A stretch of DNA of 12,524 bases, from contig JAKSMA010000044.1 of assembly GCA_024400895.1 (NCBI GenBank), positions 1 to 12,524 of the forward strand, read 5' to 3'. Below are positions 1-6,729 of the stretch, piece after piece. Position 1 is the stretch's first letter. Every line of letters starts with the position of its first letter. This DNA comes from Muribaculaceae bacterium (lineage in GTDB: Bacteria > Bacteroidota > Bacteroidia > Bacteroidales > Muribaculaceae). The notes below the pieces were generated by a model. It was given only the letters and a program-made list of their open reading frames with translations. It had not been told where the DNA came from and did no database searches. A program made the translations under genes and the position numbers.

Positions 1-965
1 AAATTATGAAACGGTGTTTGAACGAGGAGGTGGAGAAACGTCCAGAAAGTGCTGATGCGCTGTTGCAGAACATGCGGCGCCAGAGCAAACTGTCGCGCAT
101 ATTGGCCACGGTGCTCGCGGTGATGGTATTGGGTTTGGCGGGAACGATGCTCTACACGCCTTGGCGAAAAGCCTTGCTGTATGCATTCAATAATGCCAAC
201 CGCTCTGCTATTTTACTGAGCTCGGGTGTACAATATGGCATCCTCTCTGAGGAAGAAGGCACTTGTGAAGTTTTGAGTTGGCAACCAGTGATTGAGAATA
301 GGGAGTATTGTGTTGCAAACATCGCAAGCGAAGCTATAATCAATGGAAAAAAATATAAGACGGTGGCGATAGCCGATTCCGCTTTTATGAACAATGATAA
401 ATTGAGGTCGGTCTATTTTGCCTCCACAGTGGTGCATATTGGAAATGGTGCGTTTTTTAATTGCAAAAACCTATCGTCAATACATTTACCACCCAGTGTG
501 AAAACCATTGATGAGTCTGCTTTCGGCCGGTGCCCAGGATTATCTTCGGTGGTGCTTTCTCCTAATCTAAAAATTCTTCCTGTAGGGGTGTTCGCCGATA
601 ATGCACTGGAAAGTATTAAAATACCAGAAGGTATGGAAGTGCTTGACAAAGACTGTCTTGCATGCAACAAAAAGCTCAAAAAAGTGAAATTGCCTAATTC
701 GCTGAAAGAATTGGGTAGAGGCGTGTTCTGGGAATGCTCCGGATTGGAAGAGGTGAATATCCCTGAAGGTGTGGAGAAGATGGGCGACTATGTGTTTTTG
801 CGCTGCCCGAACTTGAAAGATGTGTACAACTATGCCTCTGAGCCTCAAGATGCCAATGAACTGTTCGACAGCCCGAAAGTGCGCGTGCATGTGAAGAAGT
901 TTGCTCTCAAAGCCTACCAGGAACATCCTGTATGGGGCAAGCAAACTCTGGTAGCAGATTTGTAG
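1..965 (+). CDS. Membrane Ser/Thr protein kinase with BspA-type leucine-rich repeats (3' part only)
   Basis: The frame is open to the left edge, so the 5' part lies outside the window. The ATG at base 6 is probably internal, because the first 20 or so residues (CLNEEVEKRPESADALL) read like the last helix of a Hanks-type kinase domain, including the Arg-Pro of subdomain XI. A basic stretch (residues 24-31 counted from that ATG) is followed by one membrane helix (about 32-50). Then come about 60 unassigned residues and six or seven repeats of about 23 residues (roughly 115-285), with the pattern I-x-x-x-A-F-x-x-C-x-x-L-x-x-[VI]-x-[LI]-P. This is the LRR_5 class of BspA-like proteins. The order predicts a cytoplasmic kinase and an extracytoplasmic repeat domain that may sense a ligand or surface. 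The kinase catalytic motifs cannot be seen here, so activity is inferred. The LRR assignment is secure; the kinase assignment rests on a short tail. Confidence 0.8.
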   Translation, partial: IMKRCLNEEVEKRPESADALLQNMRRQSKLSRILATVLAVMVLGLAGTMLYTPWRKALLYAFNNANRSAILLSSGVQYGILSEEEGTCEVLSWQPVIENREYCVANIASEAIINGKKYKTVAIADSAFMNNDKLRSVYFASTVVHIGNGAFFNCKNLSSIHLPPSVKTIDESAFGRCPGLSSVVLSPNLKILPVGVFADNALESIKIPEGMEVLDKDCLACNKKLKKVKLPNSLKELGRGVFWECSGLEEVNIPEGVEKMGDYVFLRCPNLKDVYNYASEPQDANELFDSPKVRVHVKKFALKAYQEHPVWGKQTLVADL

Positions 966-989
966 CCCCACCATCCATGTGAAAAATAA

Positions 990-1022
990 CAGCGGGAGCG
1001 CCATTGCAAAGCGCTCCCGCTG
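990..1022. terminator. Shared hairpin terminator between convergent genes
   Basis: A perfect 12-base-pair stem (CAGCGGGAGCGC with GCGCTCCCGCTG) encloses a 9-base loop. On the minus strand it is followed by GTTATTTTT (981-989), so it is a good intrinsic terminator for the gene ending at 1045. It also lies 24 bases past the stop of the plus-strand kinase-LRR gene. The T content on that side is weaker, so it probably stops both transcripts but is best built for the minus strand. Confidence 0.85.
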
Positions 1023-1044
1023 TCTGTATAGTTTACACTTTCTT

Positions 1045-1494
1045 TTACATAAGAATGGAAATGGCAGCTGCCGCCGCTGTAGAGGCCTTGTCGATGATGT
1101 ACTTCTTGATGGCGGCATTGATAGCGGTTTGAAGTCGGTCTTCGTTGCAAGTCCAAACATGTCCCAGCATGCCGAAGGTGGTGCGCACTTGTTCGCCGTC
1201 GATGTTTGTTCTACCAACCGACCACAGCCAATAGTCCGACACTGTGTAATTGTCGCTGAGGTAGGTGGAAATGGCCTGGTCGCTCAGCATTTTTCCTCCT
1301 TCAGCCATGAGGCTGCCGAGTAGTGGAACTTTTGCAATTGCAGAACTGTCGATACTTGCGTCAATGCAGAGCCGCACGCTCTGCTCCATGGCGTCGCGAT
1401 GCTCGGTTTCCGATGGGCATGTGCCTATCATGATGCCGAACACCACCGCCACGATGGCGGCTGTAAGGAGCGTGGTGAGATGTTGTCTTTTCAT
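1045..1494 (-). CDS. Small membrane-anchored protein, paralogous to the domain in the next gene (DUF4359-like)
   Basis: The protein has 149 residues. Residues 5-25 form a hydrophobic helix that is either an uncleaved anchor or a signal sequence. Cys26 follows it, but the preceding IGT does not fit a standard lipobox. The rest should be extracytoplasmic. Residues 26-133 match, in order, residues 131-231 of the neighbouring protein: a Cys/Lys-Pro-Ser start, a helical stretch, then DYWLWSVGRTNIDG and FGMLGHVWTCNEDRL, against DYFIFNTASVKIGD and FGMFSHVFTFDKEDL. This arrangement resembles small proteins labelled DUF4359; that name is from memory of the pattern and is tentative. No enzyme motif is visible. 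The gene starts 10 bases after the stop of the gene upstream, so the two are almost surely one transcript, ending at the hairpin at 990-1022. Confidence 0.75.
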   Translation of the reverse strand: MKRQHLTTLLTAAIVAVVFGIMIGTCPSETEHRDAMEQSVRLCIDASIDSSAIAKVPLLGSLMAEGGKMLSDQAISTYLSDNYTVSDYWLWSVGRTNIDGEQVRTTFGMLGHVWTCNEDRLQTAINAAIKKYIIDKASTAAAAAISILM

Positions 1495-1504
1495 TCCCGT
1501 CGGT

Positions 1505-2437
1505 TTAATTTAATAAATCTTCGATTGCTTCTTTACCTTTCTCTTTTGCTTTTTCCATCACTTCATCCACGATTTCACCACCTTTTTCAATGGCGCGCTG
1601 CTTGATGGTGTCAACTGCGTTGTTGATGTCTTGCTCATCAATACCCAGTTTTTCGGCAGTTTGTTTGCCAAATTCGATGGCGTCGTCTACGGCACCTTGC
1701 ACAGCTTCAATAGTGCTGTTGTTCTCTTTTGCGCGTTCTCTTTCTAAATATTCATTCACTGCTTGCGCCAAGTCTTCCTTGTCGAAGGTGAACACGTGGC
1801 TGAACATGCCAAATCCCACAGTGAAAGTCCTGTCGCCTATTTTCACGCTTGCCGTATTGAAGATGAAATAGTCGTCTACATTGATGCCGTGCTCAAGCAT
1901 GGCGCTCACCGCTTTGGAAGTGGCAAATTTCGCTGTGCCTGAGAGCGTTTCTGATGCTGAGAGTGCGCTCTCGTCGATTCGCTCTACGATATATTCGGTG
2001 GTGTTGCGTGTGATGGTGTCGATATAGTCGGTGCGCGATGGCTTGGTGAGCATCATGATACACAGAATAATCAAAACCACCAGCACCGAAACAAGGGCTA
2101 TGACACCTGCCTTCGATTTCTTTTCTGGCTCTGCAGGCATTGGTGCAGGAGTGGGGGCATAACTGTATCGCCGGGGTTGCACTCGTGGTTGCGGAGGCTC
2201 TGGGATAGGGGGACAATCGTCCACCACTTCTTCAGCGGCATTGCACTCCTCTGATGCGTATTCCTCGTGCACATCGTGCACGATGGCATCCAACAGCTCG
2301 GGCACTGTGCACGCTTCTTTCCAGTCGGGCATGCCTTTGTGCCATACCAGCGTATCGGATGTGAGACCTTGTTGTTTCACTTCTTCAAGAGTGAATGGAC
2401 CAAGGCGTAAATCGTCTTTGATGATGTAGAATTTCAT
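1505..2437 (-). CDS. GYF_2-domain membrane protein with C-terminal DUF4359-like domain
   Basis: The 310-residue protein has five visible parts. Residues 1-52 are a GYF_2 (DUF4339) domain with the typical GPFTLEEVKQQG and LVWHKGMPDWKEA motifs, which usually bind proline-rich or partner proteins in the cytoplasm. Residues 53-75 are acidic. Residues 76-105 are rich in Pro, Ala and Arg. Residues 110-130 form one membrane helix. Residues 131-235 are a domain paralogous to the whole soluble part of the next gene, and 240-310 are a charged amphipathic helical tail. The expected topology is GYF_2 inside and the DUF domain outside. The proline-rich segment within the same chain could be a ligand for GYF_2 domains of other copies; that is inference. 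The gene begins 76 bases after the response regulator stop. No clear terminator or promoter is visible in that gap, so read-through from the two-component genes is plausible. Confidence 0.8.
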   Translation of the reverse strand: MKFYIIKDDLRLGPFTLEEVKQQGLTSDTLVWHKGMPDWKEACTVPELLDAIVHDVHEEYASEECNAAEEVVDDCPPIPEPPQPRVQPRRYSYAPTPAPMPAEPEKKSKAGVIALVSVLVVLIILCIMMLTKPSRTDYIDTITRNTTEYIVERIDESALSASETLSGTAKFATSKAVSAMLEHGINVDDYFIFNTASVKIGDRTFTVGFGMFSHVFTFDKEDLAQAVNEYLERERAKENNSTIEAVQGAVDDAIEFGKQTAEKLGIDEQDINNAVDTIKQRAIEKGGEIVDEVMEKAKEKGKEAIEDLLN

Positions 2438-2513
2438 GCTGTAAAGTAATGTTTGAAATCCTCAATAAGATGTCGGAAAGTTCAAAAAGTTTAATTTTCG
2501 GAGTGAAATTTCG

Positions 2514-3230
2514 CTATGTCTTTTGGATAAACTCTTGGAAGGCTTGCTTGTAACTGTCGCCAATGGGGATGTACACATCACCAAACACGATGCGGTTGCG
2601 CTCGATTTCGCGAATCTTACTCTTCTGCACAATGAAAGAACGGTGCACGCGAATGAAGCGCGACGATGGCAGCATTTCTTCCATTGTCTTCATGTTCATC
2701 AGCGATACCACAGGCTTAGCCGAGTCGTCGGTGTAGATTTTTACGTAGTCCTTCAGCCCTTCAATGTATTTGATGCTGTCGAGGCTGATTTGAATCAATT
2801 TGTATTCGCTCTTCACGAATATGCTTTTGGGCTCGTTGTCTTTCTCCACTTCTGTGTTTTGTTGGCGCACGAGCGAGAACCACTGCAGCGCCTTGTTGCA
2901 GGCGGCAAGGAAGTCGACATAGCTGATAGGCTTGAGCAGATAGTCGAGTGCATTGCTGCGGAATCCGTCGACTGCATATTGGTCGAAAGCCGTGGTGAAT
3001 ACGACGCGTGTGGTTTCGGGAATCATTTTCGAGAGCTCAAGTCCGTTGATTTCGGGCATCTGTATGTCGAGAAAAATGACGTCGACTGCTTCATGTGCGA
3101 TGCCTTTCATGGCATCCATGGCGCTGTTGTATTTTCCTGCCAGTTGCATGAATGGGATTTTGCCCACATAGCTCGCCAGAAGTTCCACTGCCAGAGGCTC
3201 GTCGTCAACTATTGCACATTTCAGAATCAT
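2514..3230 (-). CDS. LytTR-family response regulator
   Basis: This 238-residue protein has the standard length and layout of LytR/AlgR regulators. The receiver domain (about 1-120) shows the acidic pair Asp9-Asp10, the phosphoacceptor Asp55 in FLDIQMPEINGLE, Thr79/Thr80 and the invariant Lys100-Pro101. A short charged linker (about 121-134) leads to a LytTR DNA-binding domain (about 135-236), with the family features IKYIEGLKDYVKIY and FIRVHRSFIV. All key residues are present, so it should be a working, phosphorylation-controlled transcription factor. LytTR proteins normally bind pairs of short direct repeats upstream of targets; I could not identify such a site with confidence here. Its start lies inside the end of the histidine kinase gene (26-base overlap), pointing to translational coupling and a cognate pair. 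The kinase, not the regulator, should control output level. Confidence 0.93.
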   Translation of the reverse strand: MILKCAIVDDEPLAVELLASYVGKIPFMQLAGKYNSAMDAMKGIAHEAVDVIFLDIQMPEINGLELSKMIPETTRVVFTTAFDQYAVDGFRSNALDYLLKPISYVDFLAACNKALQWFSLVRQQNTEVEKDNEPKSIFVKSEYKLIQISLDSIKYIEGLKDYVKIYTDDSAKPVVSLMNMKTMEEMLPSSRFIRVHRSFIVQKSKIREIERNRIVFGDVYIPIGDSYKQAFQEFIQKT

Positions 3231-4269
3231 TGCTGTTGATTTTTATGATTGAATAATATTCTTTGCCGTCGTCGGTGGTGCCGCGCAGCCATTCGTGGTG
3301 CCCCTCATACATGAGTTCGAGGCGCTTTTGCACCTGTTCGAGGCCTATGCCCGAACCGCTCTTGTCGTTTGTGCTCTTAGGGTGACAACTGTTGCGAATT
3401 TCGCAAGTAATTATTCCGTCCTCCTGCGCTATCTTGATGTTGATATAACTTGGCATTGATGGCGAAATGCCATGCTTGAAGGCATTTTCGATGAGCGAAA
3501 TGAAGATGAGCGGAGCGATTGGGGTAGAGTCGTTTTCGTCAACGCTGATGTTGGTGCAGATGTTCACGCTTTGGTTTACGCGGATTCTCATCAGTTCTAT
3601 ATAGTTGTTGATGAAAGCCACTTCCTTGTTGAGCGGCACGAAGTCTTGTTGGTTGTCGTAGAGCACATGGCGCAGCAGTTTACTTAAATCGTGCACCGCG
3701 CCTTGCGCCTTGTCGGGGTCTATGGCGATGAGAGCGTAGATGTTGTTCAGTGTGTTGAGCAAGAAGTGTGGATTGAGTTGGTTGCGTAGGTTACTCAGCT
3801 CGGCTTCGCTTCTTGCTTTTTCTGCCTCGCGTCGCATGTCGTCCATCTTTTTCCAGTGCTGCGACATGCGGATTGCCATCGCTAAAGCAGCCATCAGGCT
3901 CATCATCGTGATTTGCCAAAGCGCAAAAGCCACTGGGGCATGCGGCCCACGGCGAGGTGTGTCGGGAAACAGAAGCGACATTAGCCACCACCATCCCGAA
4001 TGAAGCAAAATAGCGAGTGTGATGAGGGCGATATTTTCCCAGAAAAATCTGTTTCTTCGGTGCTTGAGGTAGAGAAGGGGCACCAGGTAAAGGTAGTTGA
4101 TGTAGAACACAGCCATGTAGCACAACGTAGGACCGAGCGAACGGAACGTGTGCAAAAGGCGCTCGTCCATCGATTCTGATGGTCGCAGAATTGAAGGCAC
4201 GAATATCACCAATCCCCAGCAAAGGACGTGGATGGCAAGGTTGCGTTTGTCGATGTTCTGTTTTCCCAC
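3205..4269 (-). CDS. LytS/YehU-type sensor histidine kinase
   Basis: The 354-residue protein carries four predicted membrane helices (about 10-28, 47-68, 77-100 and 112-133) and then a charged coiled-coil linker (137-163). The His_kinase domain (PF06580 type) begins at 164 with NQLNPHFLLNTLNNIYAL, giving phosphoacceptor His168. The ATP-binding part follows, with the N-box LIENAFKHG (259-267) and the glycine box SGSGIGLEQVQKRL (about 304-317). There is no large periplasmic sensor domain, so the signal is likely sensed in or at the membrane. The start is GTG: an in-frame TAA lies 27 bases upstream with no ATG between, and the next ATG (residue 34) would remove the first membrane helix. It overlaps the response regulator by 26 bases. 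It should phosphorylate that regulator at Asp55. Confidence 0.93.
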   Translation of the reverse strand: MGKQNIDKRNLAIHVLCWGLVIFVPSILRPSESMDERLLHTFRSLGPTLCYMAVFYINYLYLVPLLYLKHRRNRFFWENIALITLAILLHSGWWWLMSLLFPDTPRRGPHAPVAFALWQITMMSLMAALAMAIRMSQHWKKMDDMRREAEKARSEAELSNLRNQLNPHFLLNTLNNIYALIAIDPDKAQGAVHDLSKLLRHVLYDNQQDFVPLNKEVAFINNYIELMRIRVNQSVNICTNISVDENDSTPIAPLIFISLIENAFKHGISPSMPSYINIKIAQEDGIITCEIRNSCHPKSTNDKSGSGIGLEQVQKRLELMYEGHHEWLRGTTDDGKEYYSIIKINSNDSEMCNS

Positions 4270-4306
4270 TTTGAGTTGAGAGATGAATATTAGTTAATAA
4301 TCAGTA

Positions 4307-4337
4307 CAAATATAGTGCATTTCCTCCAAAAAGGAAA
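4307..4337 (-). promoter_or_regulatory. Predicted promoter of the histidine kinase-response regulator operon
   Basis: On the minus strand TATATTTG (4314-4307) fits the Bacteroidetes -7 element TAnnTTTG. TTTC (4337-4334), one base off the -33 consensus TTTG, lies 19 bases upstream, a normal spacing. The start point would fall near 4302, giving a leader of about 33 bases before the GTG start. This is a pattern match only. Confidence 0.5.
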
Positions 4338-4426
4338 TACACAAAAATAAAAATACTTTTCGTGTGCTCAAAATTCAATAGACATTCCCCATGTTTTCAT
4401 AGACAAATGTCGCTTCCCTGGTCCAC

Positions 4427-4460
4427 AAAAAATGGCCCCACCTCGAAAAAGGCAGGGCCA
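4427..4460 (-). terminator. Intrinsic terminator after the POT transporter gene
   Basis: TGGCCC (4433-4438) pairs with GGGCCA (4455-4460). A small internal loop and two or three further pairs close the stem. On the minus strand a run of six T follows (4432-4427). It lies 29 bases after the transporter stop and separates it from the histidine kinase promoter. Confidence 0.8.
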
Positions 4461-4488
4461 AGTAAATATCGTTGCTATAACCGGAGTA

Positions 4489-6042
4489 TTATTCCTTGGT
4501 TACGCGTTCAAGCCATTTCACCATAGCGAGCATGATACCTGCAGAGAGGAAGCAAACCACGATGAACACGCCCCAGCATTGCCACAAGTCAATCTTGTTG
4601 TACATGATAGCACCGACTGGGAGTAGTATATTGCCAAGAGCGGTAGTGCCGAGCCAGAGGCCTTGGCAGAGACCGAGCATGCTCTTAGGAGCCACCTTTG
4701 AGACGAATGAAAGACCGAGTGGAGAAATAAACAATTCTGCTACGGTGAGCAAGAAGTAGGTCACGATCATCACCCATGCGCCAGCCTTCATGCCTTCGCG
4801 AGCACCAGCTTCCATTGCAGTGAATGCTTCGCCTGAAGGATAGCCAGCAGAAGCAGAGAAGAATGCAAGGAATGCATAAGCAAGACCTGCAATAGTCATA
4901 CCGATAGCAATCTTTCTTGGGGTTGAGAGTTCTTTGGCCTTCTTGCTGAGCGAGCCGAAGATCCACATAGTCACTGGAGTGAGCACGATTACGAAGAATG
5001 GGTTCACTGCTTGCCAGAATTCAGGTGGGAATTGGCCGGTCTTCACGAAGTCGCGAGCGAAGAATGAGAGTGATACACCATTCTGGTGGAATGAGAACCA
5101 GAAGAAGATAACCACGCCAAGCACAGCGAAGAGAGCATAGAGACGTTGCTTCAGTTCTTTTGCTTGTTGAGCTTTTTCTTCAGCGCTGTATTCAACAGCC
5201 TTGGTTTCTTTCTTGCCAGGAGTTGGGAACAAACCGCGCTTCCAGATGAAGATGCCCAAAGAGAGCAACATTGCAGCAACAGACGCGATGAATGCGAAGT
5301 GTACACCTTGGTTAAACACTTCAAGGTAGCTTTGGCAAACTTCTGCAGAAGGTTGGCCAGAAATACCTGCTTGTTCCATATATTTTACGATGTTGGCAGT
5401 GTCGTCGGCATTGAGAGGACCAGCGAGGAACTTGTGGCAAAGTGCAGGAAGTTCTGCTACATATTTGTAGCCGCTGAGGCCCAACCACCAGCTGCGGAGC
5501 AATGGCGCAACGAATGGTGCAACAAGACCACCAATGTTGATGAATACATAGAAGATTTGGAAGCCGCTGTCGCGTTTGCCTTTCACTTTCTTGAGGGCTT
5601 CTTCGCCTTCAGCGGCAGCTTGAGCTTCCATGTCGTCGTACATTTGTCCCACGATTGCTTGGAGGTTGCCTTTGAAAAGACCATTACCAAATGCAATAAG
5701 CACAAGAGCAACGCAAGTGAACACGAGGAGCATTGTTGCGTTGTCGCTGGTTGAAGTGCTAGGACTTGCGAGACCTACATAACCGAGAGCCATAATCACG
5801 ATACCGGTCATGATGGTGCCCTTGTAGTTTTGTGTGCGATCGGCAATGATACCACCAACAAGGCTAAGTACGTAGATACCGGCCAAGAATGCTGAATAAA
5901 CAGCGGCAGCTGTTGCATCGCTCAAACCAAACTTAGAGCAGAGGAACAACGAAAGCACCGCTGCCATAATGTAGTAGCCAAAGCGTTCACCCATGTTACT
6001 GAGTGCTGCGGGAATCAACCCTTTAGGATGACTTTTAAACAT
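4489..6042 (-). CDS. POT/PTR-family peptide transporter (MFS)
   Basis: The 517-residue polytopic membrane protein belongs to the proton-coupled oligopeptide transporter family, which imports di- and tripeptides through the inner membrane. The evidence is the helix-1 motif GERFGYY (18-24), the PTR2 signature RDSGFQIFYVFINIGGLVAP (157-176), FWFSFHQNGVSLSFFA in helix 7, QAVNPFFVIVLTP in helix 8 and ELFISPLGLSFVSKVAP in helix 10. Two things are unusual. The family ExxER motif reads NMGER, so the first Glu is Asn16. An extra hydrophilic segment of about 55-60 residues (about 190-246) sits between helices 5 and 6. The helix-10 Glu436 is kept. The start codon follows sufE by 41 bases with no promoter seen between, so it is probably co-transcribed with sufE; a hairpin ends the transcript. 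Substrate range cannot be read from the sequence. Confidence 0.92.
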   Translation of the reverse strand: MFKSHPKGLIPAALSNMGERFGYYIMAAVLSLFLCSKFGLSDATAAAVYSAFLAGIYVLSLVGGIIADRTQNYKGTIMTGIVIMALGYVGLASPSTSTSDNATMLLVFTCVALVLIAFGNGLFKGNLQAIVGQMYDDMEAQAAAEGEEALKKVKGKRDSGFQIFYVFINIGGLVAPFVAPLLRSWWLGLSGYKYVAELPALCHKFLAGPLNADDTANIVKYMEQAGISGQPSAEVCQSYLEVFNQGVHFAFIASVAAMLLSLGIFIWKRGLFPTPGKKETKAVEYSAEEKAQQAKELKQRLYALFAVLGVVIFFWFSFHQNGVSLSFFARDFVKTGQFPPEFWQAVNPFFVIVLTPVTMWIFGSLSKKAKELSTPRKIAIGMTIAGLAYAFLAFFSASAGYPSGEAFTAMEAGAREGMKAGAWVMIVTYFLLTVAELFISPLGLSFVSKVAPKSMLGLCQGLWLGTTALGNILLPVGAIMYNKIDLWQCWGVFIVVCFLSAGIMLAMVKWLERVTKE

Positions 6043-6083
6043 AATAGATTGTTTTTGGGGTTATTAATTAGTTTTGATTTTCT

Positions 6084-6515
6084 TTACTGTTGTTGCTCCT
6101 TCATCTTGAATGCGAGCGCGTAGGTGCGAATCTGCTTAATCATGGCCAGCAAGCCGTTGCTACGGGTGGGCGAGAGGTGCTCGTGAAGTCCGATTTTTTC
6201 AATAAAGTAAAGCTCGGCATCCAGGATTTCTTGAGGAGTGCGGCCGCTCAGTGTGCGCACCAGCATCGAAATGATGCCTTTCACAATGATGGCGTCGCTG
6301 TCGGCCTGGAATGTGATTACACCGTCGGCATAGTCGGCCTGAAGCCACACGCGGCTTTGGCAGCCCTCAATAATGTTGTCGGCAGTCTTGTAGCGTTCAT
6401 CGAGTGGTGGCACGGCATTGCCCATATCGATGATGTAGGCATAGCGGTCCATCCAGTCGGTGAAGCCTTCAAATTCTTCAATAATTTCGTCTTGTATATC
6501 GTTGATTTTGCTCAT
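6084..6515 (-). CDS. sufE: SufE cysteine desulfuration protein
   Basis: The 143-residue protein has the usual SufE length. The conserved core GCQSRVW (51-57) supplies Cys52, the residue that accepts persulfide sulfur from the cysteine desulfurase SufS. It then passes that sulfur to the SufBCD scaffold for Fe-S cluster assembly in the cytoplasm. Other family features are the early DRYAYIIDMG segment, the ADNIIEGC approach to the cysteine, and the C-terminal helix with LSPTRSNGLLAMIKQI. SufS and SufBCD are not next to it in this window, so the gene stands apart from the suf operon. It has its own good promoter and a 5' leader with a hairpin, and probably leads a two-gene transcript with the transporter 41 bases downstream. 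No functional link between sulfur transfer and peptide uptake is evident. Confidence 0.94.
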   Translation of the reverse strand: MSKINDIQDEIIEEFEGFTDWMDRYAYIIDMGNAVPPLDERYKTADNIIEGCQSRVWLQADYADGVITFQADSDAIIVKGIISMLVRTLSGRTPQEILDAELYFIEKIGLHEHLSPTRSNGLLAMIKQIRTYALAFKMKEQQQ

Positions 6516-6544
6516 ATTCAGTAGTAAATTGGGGTGTTGGGCAT

Positions 6545-6565
6545 CCTCTTTTCCGGCGAAAGAGG
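6545..6565 (-). other. Hairpin in the sufE leader
   Basis: CCTCTTT and AAAGAGG form a perfect 7-base-pair stem with a 7-base loop, placed inside the predicted sufE leader, about 30 bases before the start codon. There is no T run after it on either strand, so it is not a terminator. It could affect mRNA stability or translation; no riboswitch family is recognised. Confidence 0.4.
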
Positions 6566-6587
6566 CACACTACTCTATATTAATTTT

Positions 6588-6619
6588 CAAAATTAATACT
6601 TATTTCCCACTTTTCCAAA
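6588..6619 (-). promoter_or_regulatory. Predicted sufE promoter
   Basis: On the minus strand, TTTG (6619-6616) is followed after exactly 20 bases by TAATTTTG (6595-6588). Both match the Bacteroidetes -33/-7 consensus without mismatch at conserved positions. It lies between the terminator of the upstream gene and sufE, giving a leader of about 65-70 bases. This is the best promoter match in the window. Confidence 0.7.
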
Positions 6620-6667
6620 TCCCCGCCCCACTCCCTTTTGATGTGTGGCATATAAAAAAGTCTGTAT

Positions 6668-6702
6668 AAAACAACCGCCCGACTCTTGGAGCCGGGCGGT
6701 TG
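6668..6702 (-). terminator. Intrinsic terminator after the PpiD-like gene
   Basis: CAACCGCCCG (6672-6681) pairs with CGGGCGGTTG (6693-6702), ten perfect pairs. Three more pairs and a 3-base loop lie inside one mismatch. On the minus strand TTTTATA follows. It lies 28 bases after the stop at 6730 and isolates this gene from the sufE promoter. Confidence 0.88.
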
Positions 6703-6729
6703 GGTATGATGTGAATCTATGTTTTCAGA

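Noticed and set aside
1095..1106. Lipoprotein signal or other special tail in the small membrane protein
   Set aside because: The alanine-rich C-terminus is low-complexity, and Cys26 near the N-terminus follows IGT rather than a standard lipobox, so no lipoprotein call was made.
1121..1323. Plus-strand open frames across the small membrane-protein gene
   Set aside because: They are antisense to a gene with a clear paralogue next door and show no domain pattern.
2523..3239. Plus-strand open frame of 238 codons
   Set aside because: It mirrors the LytTR regulator almost exactly and has no recognisable domain. The regulator on the minus strand has every expected residue.
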